64,000 nt of DNA from CAUYXS01 sp965248495. GTDB taxonomy: Bacteria; Chloroflexota; Dehalococcoidia; Lucifugimonadales; Australimonadaceae. The notes beneath the pieces are model-generated. The model worked only from the letters and a program-made list of their open reading frames with translations. It did not search any database and was not told where the DNA came from. Below, piece after piece: positions 7,159 through 15,297 of the stretch (positions are counted from its first letter, which is position 1; every line of letters begins with the position of its first letter). A program made the position numbers and the translations under genes. The DNA lies in assembly GCA_965248495.1 (NCBI GenBank), contig CBDFJL010000003.1, positions 744,001 through 808,000 on the forward strand, given 5' to 3'.

Positions 7159-8400
7159 ATGAACTTGCGAACGCTCACACGAACGGCGACATTGGCCCTG
7201 CTGACGATGGCAGTGGCTCTGGTTGGCGCGGGGACCGCGTTGGCGCAGGAGGACACAGGCTCGCCTGCGGACGTGACGCTGATCGCGGCCTACCGCGCCA
7301 TCCAGCCGGACCTGGTGGATGACGACAGCGACATCGACCTCGAGCTCGTCAACAACGCGATAGGACGACGCATCGTCCAGTTCGCTTTCGAAGGGGTTCC
7401 CAGCGGCTGGGACGTGCAGGTCTGGCAGCGTTTCTTCGCCTACCGAATCAACGAGCTGGCCATCGAGCCGTTCGATGGTATCGAAGGGTCCGATTCAAAC
7501 GTCCAAACCCCACGGCTGCGCGTCCATCCCTCCATCGACACCGATCCGGGGACGTACGAGTTCACATTGAACGTCCTCTCGCGTGATGGGAGTGTGTTGT
7601 ACGACTCCGCGGTCTTCTCCCTGGTCATCGGGGAGCGCGCGCCGATCACGGCTGGGGACATTGAGGTGACCTCGACCTTCCCGATCCTCAGAGGACCGGC
7701 CACAAGCCAGTTCGAGTTTGAAATTGGCATCCGGAACCGGACCGGCACCGACGCGTCCTTTGACCTGAGCGCCGAGCCGCCGCTGAACTGGACCGTGCAG
7801 TTCCGGCCAGCCTTCGGTGACGAGCGGCTGATATCCAGCGTTGCGCCCGTGAGCAATGGCTTGCAACGCGTGAACGTACGCGTGCGGCCCGCCGCGTTCG
7901 AGACGGCCGGCGCCTACACGATACCGGTGACCGTCTCCAATGAGGACTTCACCAGCACGATCGAGCTCCAGATTGATATCACCGGTCGCGGCGACATCCT
8001 GCTGCAGACGGCGGCGACGCGGCTGAACATCGACGCGACAGCGGGGAAACCAACGCAGATCGACCTGGTGGTCGGCAACACGGGCACCGCCGAACTGAAC
8101 AACGTATCGCTGATCGCAAACGCACCCGGCGGCTGGGTCGTGAGCTTCGGCGAGTCGACGATGGCCGCGATCGCTGTCTCCGAGTTCCTGTCGGTGGCCG
8201 CGGTGATCACCCCGGACCCTGACGCGATCCCCGGCGACTACTTCGTCAACATAACCGCGAGCAGCCCGCAGGACTTCCGCGAGGTTGCGCTGCGCGTCAC
8301 CGTCTCGCAGTCGACGATATGGGGCTGGCTGGGCATCGTCATTGTGGTGGCGGTGTTCGCAGGCCTCGGCGGTCTGTTCCTGCGATTGGGCAGACGATGA
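7159..8400 (+). CDS. Exported, membrane-anchored NEW3-domain protein
   Basis: A 413-residue protein with a signal peptide (residues 1-29, ending ALA before QEDTG), an all-beta extracytoplasmic region and one C-terminal membrane helix (about 385-408) followed by a short basic tail. The repeated beta-sandwich segments with GTAELNNVSLIANAP and GDYFVNITASSP resemble the NPCBM-associated NEW3 (alpha-galactosidase) domain found next to ABC-2 transporters. The function is unknown; it may be an extracellular partner of the transporter. Its stop overlaps the ATPase start (ATGA). Confidence 0.8.
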   Translation: MNLRTLTRTATLALLTMAVALVGAGTALAQEDTGSPADVTLIAAYRAIQPDLVDDDSDIDLELVNNAIGRRIVQFAFEGVPSGWDVQVWQRFFAYRINELAIEPFDGIEGSDSNVQTPRLRVHPSIDTDPGTYEFTLNVLSRDGSVLYDSAVFSLVIGERAPITAGDIEVTSTFPILRGPATSQFEFEIGIRNRTGTDASFDLSAEPPLNWTVQFRPAFGDERLISSVAPVSNGLQRVNVRVRPAAFETAGAYTIPVTVSNEDFTSTIELQIDITGRGDILLQTAATRLNIDATAGKPTQIDLVVGNTGTAELNNVSLIANAPGGWVVSFGESTMAAIAVSEFLSVAAVITPDPDAIPGDYFVNITASSPQDFREVALRVTVSQSTIWGWLGIVIVVAVFAGLGGLFLRLGRR

Positions 8401-9341
8401 CGGATGCACTGGTCGAAACGCACGGCCTGACGAAGCACTACGGCAAACTGCGTGCCGTCGACGGTCTCGACCTGCGCCTCGAGGAGGGAGAGGTCTACGG
8501 CTTCCTCGGGCCGAACGGCTCCGGGAAGAGCACGACCATCCTCATGATCCTCGGCCTCACGGAGCCGACGGCGGGCACGGTGTCGGTCATGGGCCACGAC
8601 CCGACGCGCGACCCAACCGCTGTGAAGCGGCAGGTGGGGTACCTCCCCGAGTCGGTGGGCTTCTACGGCGACCTCACGGGGCGCCAGAACCTCCTGTACA
8701 CGGCGGAACTGAACGGGATCGGGCGCAGGGAAGCCGAGGGGCGCGTGGCGGAGCTCCTGGACACGGTCCAGCTGCACGACGCGGCGAACCAGCAGGTTGC
8801 GCAGTACTCGCGCGGCATGCGCCAGCGCCTGGGGCTCGCCGACGTGCTGCTGAAGGACCCCCGGCTTATCATCCTCGACGACCCGACGCTGGGACTTGAC
8901 CCGGCCGGCATCCAGTGGCTTCTGAGGCTCATCGAGGAGATGGCGCATGAGCGCGGCATCTCCGTCTTCCTGTCTTCGCACGCCCTCGAGGACGTTCAGC
9001 GCGTGTGCTCCCGCGTCGGCATCATGTCGCAGGGCAAGATGGTGCTCGAGGGGACGGTCAGCGAGCTGACGGCCCGGCAGGAGGGTGGCGGCTACGAGGT
9101 GCAGGTCGAGGTTGACGTCGCCGCGGACGCCGTGCTGAAGGCGCTGCGGGCGCTCCCTGGGGTGACGAGCTGCGAAGCCGATGGCCTGGTCATCCGTGTC
9201 GCGAGCACAAACGACGTGCGCGACAAGATCGCTGAGACGGTGCTCGCCCAGGGCGCCAAGCCGCTGGAGGTACACTCCCGAAACAGGACCCTGGAAGAGA
9301 TCTACCTGCGCTACTTCCAGCCTGAGGAGACGCTGACGTGA
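8397..9341 (+). CDS. ABC transporter ATP-binding protein (ABC-2 type, NosF/CcmA-like)
   Basis: A 314-residue cytoplasmic ATPase. It has Walker A GPNGSGKST (Lys44), Q-loop region YLPESVG, signature YSRGMRQ, and Walker B LIILDDPTLGLDP. The usual catalytic Glu after Walker B is Asp here, a conservative change I recall from some NosF-like ATPases. The C-terminal part (about 225-314) is the accessory domain common in ABC-2 ATPases. ATG at 8397 and the downstream GTG both overlap their neighbours by 4 bp, so NEW3 protein, ATPase and permease are translationally coupled. Confidence 0.93.
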   Translation: MTDALVETHGLTKHYGKLRAVDGLDLRLEEGEVYGFLGPNGSGKSTTILMILGLTEPTAGTVSVMGHDPTRDPTAVKRQVGYLPESVGFYGDLTGRQNLLYTAELNGIGRREAEGRVAELLDTVQLHDAANQQVAQYSRGMRQRLGLADVLLKDPRLIILDDPTLGLDPAGIQWLLRLIEEMAHERGISVFLSSHALEDVQRVCSRVGIMSQGKMVLEGTVSELTARQEGGGYEVQVEVDVAADAVLKALRALPGVTSCEADGLVIRVASTNDVRDKIAETVLAQGAKPLEVHSRNRTLEEIYLRYFQPEETLT

Positions 9342-10270
9342 GCGCTATCTTCTGGAAGGAGCTTGGCGATCACCTGGGCCGCCGCCGGTTCCTCCTGACG
9401 CTGTTCTTGATCGTGGTCGGTGTCCTATGGGGGCTGTTCATCCTCGCCCGCGAGGTCGAGGGCAGCTCGGTGACCTCCGAGGAGTTCCTGTTCCTGCGCA
9501 CCTTCACCTCCTCCAGTGGTGTGCTCCCGCCGGTGCTGTTCTACATCGGCTTCTTCGGCCCGTTGATCGGGATAGCGCTGGGCTTCGATGCCATCAACAG
9601 CGAGCGGGCGCAGGGCACGCTCGCGCGGCTTTTGGCGCAGCCCATCCATCGCGACGACGTTTTCAACGGCAAGTTCCTCGCCGGGCTGATGACACTGACC
9701 ATCGTGTTGGTGGCCATGGTGCTCGCCATCGTCGGGCTGGGCATGTTCGTCATGGGCTACGCCCCCCGTAGCGAAGAGGTGATCCGGATCCTCGGCTTCG
9801 GGGTCCTGGCCGTTGTCTACCTCGCTTTCTGGCTCGCACTGGCCATGACCTGCTCCATCCTCTTCAGGAACGCCGTGACCTCGGCGCTGGTGGCGCTGGG
9901 GCTTTGGCTGCTGTCCACCTTCCTCATCGCGCTGCTGGTCGCGCCCGCACTGGCGGACCTCATCGTGCCGACTATCGAGACGGCCCAGCAGCAGGTGGAC
10001 CACGCGAACTGGCAGTTGTGGCTGTCACGAGTTTCGCCGAGCCAGCTGTTCAACGAGGCTGCGCAGACCCTGCTCAACCCGGATGTTCGCTTCACCGGCG
10101 TGCTCGGCCTCGAACGGGTGGCGCAGTTCGACCGGCTCCAGGCGACCCCGATATCCGCGAGTCAAAGCCTGCAGTTGGTCTGGCCCCACATCGTGGTGGT
10201 CTTCTCGCTCATGGCCTCCCTCATCGCGATCTCTTACACCAAGTTCATGCGGGAAGAGATCAGGTCGTAG
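9338..10270 (+). CDS. ABC-2 type permease (NosY-like)
   Basis: A 310-residue membrane protein that should pair with the ATPase just upstream. Hydrophobic segments near residues 16-32, 70-88, 115-140, 150-172, 182-205 and 285-302 indicate six helices. The motif INSERAQGTLARLLAQPIHRDDV is typical of ABC-2/NosY-type permeases (cytoplasmic loop after helix 2). The start is GTG at 9338 overlapping the ATPase stop. The substrate is unknown. Confidence 0.9.
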   Translation: MSAIFWKELGDHLGRRRFLLTLFLIVVGVLWGLFILAREVEGSSVTSEEFLFLRTFTSSSGVLPPVLFYIGFFGPLIGIALGFDAINSERAQGTLARLLAQPIHRDDVFNGKFLAGLMTLTIVLVAMVLAIVGLGMFVMGYAPRSEEVIRILGFGVLAVVYLAFWLALAMTCSILFRNAVTSALVALGLWLLSTFLIALLVAPALADLIVPTIETAQQQVDHANWQLWLSRVSPSQLFNEAAQTLLNPDVRFTGVLGLERVAQFDRLQATPISASQSLQLVWPHIVVVFSLMASLIAISYTKFMREEIRS

Positions 10271-10314
10271 GTCCGCGAAAACCGTCGCCCCGGCCGCCGA
10301 CGTAGAACCAACTG

Positions 10315-11154
10315 ATGATGCGTACACGAGCCTCAGCAGTAGTCGTGGCCATGGCCGTGGTAGCCGTTGCGCTGGTGAGCGCGTGCAGCGGCTCGCCACC
10401 AACCGAGGCCACCGAGGCGCCTCAGGCGAACGCCCCCGTGCAGGCATCACCGTCGCCAACCTCCGGCGACACCGGCCCGTCTGCGGGCCCCGGGCCCGCA
10501 GACCCGACAGCGATGCCTGATACCGACGGCGCATCAGCGGGTGGCGACGCCAAGGCCGAGGGGTCCATGGCGGCGGAGATGCCGCTCAAGCTGGAAGGCA
10601 CGGCAGAGTCAACCTCCCCACCCGGGGCACCCACCTCAGGTCCGCCAATGCCCGCCCCTACTGCCACCGTGCCGACAGCCGTCACTCAGGGCTGGCGCAC
10701 TGACGGTCTGATCGGCGGCGCCGTCGGTCAGATCGCGCCCAACACGACACTGTCGCTAAGCGGAGGCCGCACAGCGTCGCTGGAGGAGATCGCGGCGGGA
10801 CGCCCGCTGCTGCTCTATTTCTTCGAATCGTGGTGACCAATCTGCCGCGCCGAGGTTCGGACGCTAGCGCAGGTTTTCGAGCCCCACCAGGACGAGGTCG
10901 CTGTCGTGGTGGCGGGCATCAATCCGGTCGAGACCCTCGCGACGCTCATTCAGTTCCGGGACCAGCAGCAAATCGGCGATTGGGTGGTCTTCGCCGACGC
11001 GCCCAACGAGATGATCCGAGACTATCGCGTGACGATTCGGTCGACGAAGGTCTCGATCCTCCCGGACGGCGAGATAGTGGAGCGCAAGCCCTTCAGCAGC
11101 AATCCGGCGGCGTACTGGCAAAACGTGCTCGACGATCTGCTCGCCGGAGCGTAG
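10315..11154 (+). CDS. Putative selenoprotein: thioredoxin-fold lipoprotein with UxxC motif (in-frame TGA at 10834)
   Basis: Read through one TGA (10834-10836), this is a single 279-residue frame. Residues 1-24 are a lipoprotein signal ending in the lipobox VSAC (Cys24). Residues 25-125 are a Pro/Ala/Thr/Ser-rich linker. From about 130 to 279 there is a TlpA/AhpC-like thioredoxin fold: LLLYFFESW, then the TGA, then PICRAEV. The TGA thus takes the place of the first Cys of WCxxC, giving Sec174-Pro-Ile-Cys177. The frame continues open for 105 codons with matching elements (VVVAGINP, KVSILPDGEIV). The usual cis-Pro is replaced (RSTK). A SECIS-like hairpin follows the TGA. It lies 44 bp after the permease gene. 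Alternatives are a nonsense mutation or sequence error. Confidence 0.75.
10847..10864 (+). promoter_or_regulatory. SECIS-like hairpin downstream of the in-frame TGA
   Basis: Bases 10847-10853 pair with 10857-10864 (7 bp, A10861 bulged) around the loop GGT (10854-10856). The loop G's are 18-19 nt after the TGA; in the E. coli fdhF element as I recall it, the corresponding G's are 19-20 nt after the UGA, also in a GGU loop. A flanking helix 10842-10844/10870-10872 is possible. Unlike fdhF, no bulged U on the 5' side is seen. GC-rich DNA makes hairpins common, so the support is the position and loop together. Confidence 0.55.
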
Positions 11155-11159
11155 GGCTG

Positions 11160-12158
11160 CTAGGCCGGGAACGCCGGCACGACCCGCTCACCGATGAGGC
11201 GTATCGCCTCGCGAGGGTCGCTGCCATGCGGCGCGCCCACCTCGAACAGGTCCACGCCCGCGCTGAACAGGTCCTCCAATCGCCGCACCACCTGATCGGG
11301 CGTCCCGAAGCAGGCGTAGCGGCGTAGCGTCCCCTCCGAGATCGCCGCCGCCGCCCCCTCGCGGTCGCCTGCTGCCATCGCCGTCTGCACCGCTGTCAGC
11401 TCGGCCGGGTCGATCTCGTAGGCCGGGTCCAGGCCGCCAACCACCGCGACGTACATGGCGGCCCGCCAGCGGGCCATGCGCTCGGCGACCGCACCGTCGG
11501 TGTCGACCACAGTGACCGCGCCGAAGATGAGGCGCACTGTCCCCTGGAGCCGTCCCGCGAGCCGCTCACCGACGGCGATGCGCTCCCGGAAGATGGGCGC
11601 GGCGTCCGGGTTGACGCAACCTCCGACCTTGACGTCGTCGGCCAGCTCGCCCGCCATGGCCAGCATGCGCGGTCCCCATTCCCCCACCAGCACCGGCACG
11701 CGCCGGCCCGGCGTCTGGAAGCGGAGCTGGGCTTCGGGCTCGGCCTGGAAATGCTCGCCACGGTAAGGCGTGCGGTCCCCGGCAAGCAGCCGCTGTGCCA
11801 TCTCGATGGCCTCGCGGACGGCCTGGACGGGCTGTGGCTGCGGCACGCCGATGGGGCCGAAGAAGGCGCCGCGTCCGATGCCGACGTACGCTCGGCCGCT
11901 GCTCGCGGCATCAAGCATGGCGACGTTGGCGGCGATAAGCACCGGGTGGACCAGGTAGGGATTCACCACCGAAGGCCCGATACGCATTCGGCCAGTGTGC
12001 TCCGCGAGCTGGAACAGCGCGGGCCATGACGGTTGGTAGAACAGGTCCTCGTACGCCGTGGCCGCCTCGAAGTCGTAACGATCGATGAGCTGGCCAAGCT
12101 CGGCGTAGGCACGCCACGGAGCGTCAGTCTGAAACGCGATCCGGACGCGACTGCTCAC
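11160..12158 (-). CDS. Luciferase-like (LLM class) flavin-dependent oxidoreductase
   Basis: A 332-residue TIM-barrel monooxygenase/reductase of the bacterial luciferase superfamily, using FMN or F420. Family features are the N-terminal AELGQLIDRYDFEAATAYEDLF, the RMRIGPSVVNPYLVHP strand, the GRAYVGIGRG motif at about residues 88-97, and the GTPDQVVRRLEDLFSAGVD segment near the C-terminus. The start is GTG at 12158, overlapping the stop of the TIGR04076 gene. As last gene of an operon with a Rieske oxygenase and an MFS transporter, it probably acts in breakdown of an organic compound. It converges on the selenoprotein gene. Confidence 0.9.
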   Translation of the reverse strand: MSSRVRIAFQTDAPWRAYAELGQLIDRYDFEAATAYEDLFYQPSWPALFQLAEHTGRMRIGPSVVNPYLVHPVLIAANVAMLDAASSGRAYVGIGRGAFFGPIGVPQPQPVQAVREAIEMAQRLLAGDRTPYRGEHFQAEPEAQLRFQTPGRRVPVLVGEWGPRMLAMAGELADDVKVGGCVNPDAAPIFRERIAVGERLAGRLQGTVRLIFGAVTVVDTDGAVAERMARWRAAMYVAVVGGLDPAYEIDPAELTAVQTAMAAGDREGAAAAISEGTLRRYACFGTPDQVVRRLEDLFSAGVDLFEVGAPHGSDPREAIRLIGERVVPAFPA

Positions 12159-12475
12159 GTCACGTCGTCGGTGTGCAGCTCGCTGGTGCCGACGAGCTCG
12201 ATCCGCATGACGAGCTTTTCGTCAGGGTCAGGGCACGCGAACCGATGGTCCGCGGCGAGCCAGTCCGCGGGGTCAAGGGTCCGCTGCTTCGCCGCGAGGA
12301 ACGGCAGCACCGATGCCATCGCAAAGGCGCAGAAATGCTTGCCCGCTGGGATGGTGATGGCGCTGCTGCGGCTGAGCTCGAAGTGGTCTCCCACTCGCAT
12401 GCCGCACACCGAGCGGCCGCCGATGCTCTCGACGCTCACGCGGAGGTCGTTGAGCGTGAAGCGGCCCGAAGACAT
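12155..12475 (-). CDS. TIGR04076-family small protein
   Basis: A 106-residue protein resembling the TIGR04076 family of unknown function. Typical features are an early Cys-containing segment (SVCGMRVGDHFEL), the hydrophobic FCAFAMASVLPFLAA, and a later Cys (FACPDPDEKLVMRIEL). Two or three conserved cysteines could bind metal or a cofactor. It lies 9 bp after the Rieske oxygenase gene and overlaps the LLM oxidoreductase by 4 bp, so it is co-expressed with both. Confidence 0.7.
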   Translation of the reverse strand: MSSGRFTLNDLRVSVESIGGRSVCGMRVGDHFELSRSSAITIPAGKHFCAFAMASVLPFLAAKQRTLDPADWLAADHRFACPDPDEKLVMRIELVGTSELHTDDVT

Positions 12476-12484
12476 GCGGCCGGA

Positions 12485-13747
12485 CTACCGTCCGGGCGGC
12501 TCCGTGTCGGACGCGCCGGCGAAGATGGGTATCTCCTCGACCTTGACCTTGACTGGCGCCTCCTGTGCGGTGACCTTCCACCCCTCGCCACGGGCGTAGT
12601 CGTTGCACATCTGTATCCACATGCGCGGGAAGACGTCGGGCCTGAAGAGGGGCGTGGGCTTATGCGTGCCCTGGCGATCCTCGAAGTCCGTGCCCTCCTT
12701 GACCACCTTCTTGTCCTGGTTGTTGAAGTGGCCCTTGCGCATGGGGCCTGCCCATGTGTTGTACCAGAGATTGATCCACGCGCGGTGGAAGATGTTGCGA
12801 GGCCAGTGGCCGCTCACCTGCATGTAGAAGTAGTGGTGCGCGTCGATGGCGATGTACCACTCGTAGTAGACCGCGCCGTTCTTCGGGAAGTGGCGCACGC
12901 GCAGGAAGCCCGGCAGGCTGATGCCGATGTGCTTGATGCCCTGCACCTCGGTCGACGTGCCGCGCGGTCCACGCCTGTTGGGCGACCGGCTGCGGCGCCA
13001 GGGACGCCGCGGCGGCCAGTTACCCAGGTCGGAGTAATCGGCCCCCCAGGTGAAGTCGGCGTTGGTCTCCAGCAGGTACATGCGCTTGTCGACCGGGTCG
13101 TACTCCTGGAGCTCGGCGCGCGCCGTCGCGTTGTAGGCGCCCAGGCGGTGGTTGAGGAGCGCGATGGCGTCGCGGTGGAGCATGAAGAAGTGCCCACCCG
13201 CGGAGCCCTCGGCGTGCTGGCGCCAGTTCCCGTACACCTGGCGGTAGCGGACCTTCACCTTCGTGTCCTCACGGAGCAGCAGCGCGGGAATGTCCTCCTC
13301 CAGCGGAACGGGTGCCCCCCGGCCCATCCATAGGAAAACAATGCCCTTACGCTGCTCGACCGGGAATGTGCGGACACGCACCTTCCCCACGACGGGACTG
13401 TCGGGCCCATCTGTCAGCGCCGCGACACAGCGGCCGTCCTTCAGATCGAAGGTCCAGCCGTGGAAGCGGCAGGACAGCGTATCCGTGCCGGGGAACTCGT
13501 CCTTGCCCAGCGACAGCCGAGCGCCGCGGTGCGGGCACTCGTCCTGCACGGCGTAGATGCGCTCGCCGCGTCGGACCAGCGCGATGGGTTCGCCCAGCAG
13601 CACCATGCGCTTGGGTTGCCGTCCCACGGCGCGCTCGTCGGCTACGGGGTACCAGTAGTTCTTGAAACCGGTGGTGGCGCGGCTGTACGGCGTGTCGCTC
13701 GCATCCGTCGCTGCTGATGCCGGGTTCTCGCGCAGGGCTGAGTCCAT
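12485..13747 (-). CDS. Rieske non-heme iron oxygenase, alpha subunit
   Basis: A 420-residue aromatic ring-hydroxylating oxygenase-type protein. The N-terminal Rieske domain has Cys71/His73 in CPHRG and Cys93/His96 in CRFHGW for the [2Fe-2S] cluster. The C-terminal catalytic domain has the likely iron site in EGSAGGHFFMLH (about residues 185-196). The ATG at 13747 was chosen because GGAGGT precedes it and homology starts soon after. No ferredoxin, reductase or beta subunit is adjacent. It is the second gene of a four-gene minus-strand run (MFS, Rieske, TIGR04076, LLM). The substrate is unknown. Confidence 0.9.
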   Translation of the reverse strand: MDSALRENPASAATDASDTPYSRATTGFKNYWYPVADERAVGRQPKRMVLLGEPIALVRRGERIYAVQDECPHRGARLSLGKDEFPGTDTLSCRFHGWTFDLKDGRCVAALTDGPDSPVVGKVRVRTFPVEQRKGIVFLWMGRGAPVPLEEDIPALLLREDTKVKVRYRQVYGNWRQHAEGSAGGHFFMLHRDAIALLNHRLGAYNATARAELQEYDPVDKRMYLLETNADFTWGADYSDLGNWPPRRPWRRSRSPNRRGPRGTSTEVQGIKHIGISLPGFLRVRHFPKNGAVYYEWYIAIDAHHYFYMQVSGHWPRNIFHRAWINLWYNTWAGPMRKGHFNNQDKKVVKEGTDFEDRQGTHKPTPLFRPDVFPRMWIQMCNDYARGEGWKVTAQEAPVKVKVEEIPIFAGASDTEPPGR

Positions 13748-13841
13748 GGGAAGACCTCCGATGCCGCAGCAGCGGCGTTGGGCCACCATAGGCACGCCGC
13801 AAAAAACAGTCAAGCGCCTGCTGGAGGCCGCCTGGGCCAGA

Positions 13842-15140
13842 CTATGGCGTCTCGACAGGGGCTCGCAGGCGCATGGGCAGAGCGGGGCGGCGAGCGAGGA
13901 CGAAGAAGATTGCGCTCACACCCGTGAGTGAGCCCAGGGTGAGGAAGGCGATCTGGTAGCTCCCTGTCCGGTCGAAGATGATGCCGGCCAGGAGCGGCCC
14001 GATGACCGTGCCGAGCTGCACGACCAGGGAGGACGTGCCCATGATCTTTGCGAAGTTCCGACGGCCGTAATACTCCGCTCGGATGGCCGTCATCAGCGGT
14101 CCGCGTGCGCCCCAGGCGAGCCCATGGACCATCGCCGCGATAATGATGACGGCGCGGGCGGTGCTGAAGCTGAGCAGGAACATCGCTGCCGCGTGGCCGA
14201 GCATGGCACCCGCGGCGATCATTCGCTTGCTGTAGCGGTCCCCAAAGGTGCCGGAGGCCAGCTGCCCCACCACGCTGGTGATGGTCAGCAGCGGGACGAT
14301 TGCAGCGGCACCGGTGAGAGTCCAGCCGAGGTCGCGCAGGTGTAGCACCAGGTGTGCCTGGAGTCCGGCAACCACGAAGAGCGCTGCACCGTGCCCAAGC
14401 GAGATGAACCAAAATGACCGGTCGCGCATGGCCTCGCGCAAGGTGAAGTCGACCTCGTCTCTCATGTCGCGGGTTGGGCCGTCGCCGCCGACCTGACGAA
14501 GGTCATCCTGGGGCAGGCGGCCATCGGGCAGCAGGCCCACGTCTTCGGGCCGGTGATGGAACACCGCGGAGATGGGCAAGCCGATGACGAGGATCAGGAC
14601 ACCGGCGATGACAAAGGTGGTCCGCCACCCGTAGGTCTCGAGCAGCCACGCGACACCCACGGCGACGATGCCTGCCACTCCTAACCCGGTTTGGGCGATG
14701 CCCATGGCCCGGGCGCGGCGCCGGATGAACCAGTTGGCCAGCGCGGTGTTGAGAGTGAGGAAGCCGGCCAGGCTGGCGCCGATGGCGATGATGAGGAAGG
14801 CCCCGTAGAACTGCCACAGGCTGTCGATCCTGCTCAGCAGGAGGAATCCGACGCCGAAGATCACCGTGCCTACGCGCAGCACGAGGCGGGGGCCGTAGCG
14901 ATCGACCCAGTAGCCGTGGAGGGGTCCCAGCAGACCGCTCTCGACCCGGGAGAGCGAGAACGCGCCGGACAGCGCAGTACGGCTCCAGCCGAACGTAGCC
15001 TGAAGTTGGTCAAAATAGGCTCCGATCGAGAGGAAGAGCAGCGAACCCTGGACGGCCTGGAGTACCCAGGTGCCAGCGACGATCCACCAGCCGTAGAAAA
15101 TGCGAGGTTGCGAGGGTAGCGCGCTGTCTGGGGTGGTCAC
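13842..15140 (-). CDS. MFS transporter (monocarboxylate/oxalate-formate antiporter-like)
   Basis: A 432-residue inner-membrane carrier with twelve predicted helices. It opens with a YGWWIVAGTWVLQ segment typical of OFA/monocarboxylate-type MFS proteins; the loop between helices 2 and 3 contains a GxxxDRYGPR element (about residues 77-84); a long central cytoplasmic loop separates the two halves, and helix 8-9 carries GTFGDRYSKR. As the first gene of the Rieske operon, it probably imports the compound that the downstream oxygenases attack. The start is GTG at 15140 without a strong ribosome binding site. Confidence 0.88.
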   Translation of the reverse strand: MTTPDSALPSQPRIFYGWWIVAGTWVLQAVQGSLLFLSIGAYFDQLQATFGWSRTALSGAFSLSRVESGLLGPLHGYWVDRYGPRLVLRVGTVIFGVGFLLLSRIDSLWQFYGAFLIIAIGASLAGFLTLNTALANWFIRRRARAMGIAQTGLGVAGIVAVGVAWLLETYGWRTTFVIAGVLILVIGLPISAVFHHRPEDVGLLPDGRLPQDDLRQVGGDGPTRDMRDEVDFTLREAMRDRSFWFISLGHGAALFVVAGLQAHLVLHLRDLGWTLTGAAAIVPLLTITSVVGQLASGTFGDRYSKRMIAAGAMLGHAAAMFLLSFSTARAVIIIAAMVHGLAWGARGPLMTAIRAEYYGRRNFAKIMGTSSLVVQLGTVIGPLLAGIIFDRTGSYQIAFLTLGSLTGVSAIFFVLARRPALPMRLRAPVETP

Positions 15141-15243
15141 TGGACGTCCGTGGGCGGAGGGGCGCCCGGCATCGTACCACGGTACCTGCTCGGCTCCCCG
15201 CAGCCTACCGGGCGAGGAGCGCGGTCACCTCGCAGCGACAAGA

Positions 15244-15276
15244 AAGCGGGCCCGCGCGTTAGCAGCGGGCCCGCTT
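15244..15276 (-). terminator. Intrinsic terminator downstream of the ABC ATPase gene
   Basis: A perfect 12-bp inverted repeat (15244-15255 with 15265-15276) surrounds a 9-nt loop. On the minus strand it is followed by a short T-rich stretch. It lies 22 bp past the stop of the minus-strand ABC ATPase gene and should end that transcript before the MFS/Rieske operon. Confidence 0.75.
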
Positions 15277-15297
15277 GGCTGTGCTGTTCTGGCGCCC

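Noticed and set aside
10315..10836. Treating the lipoprotein as a complete 173-aa protein ending at the TGA
   Set aside because: It would end exactly before the catalytic cysteine, with the rest of the thioredoxin fold continuing in the same frame for 105 codons. Read-through as selenocysteine explains this better.
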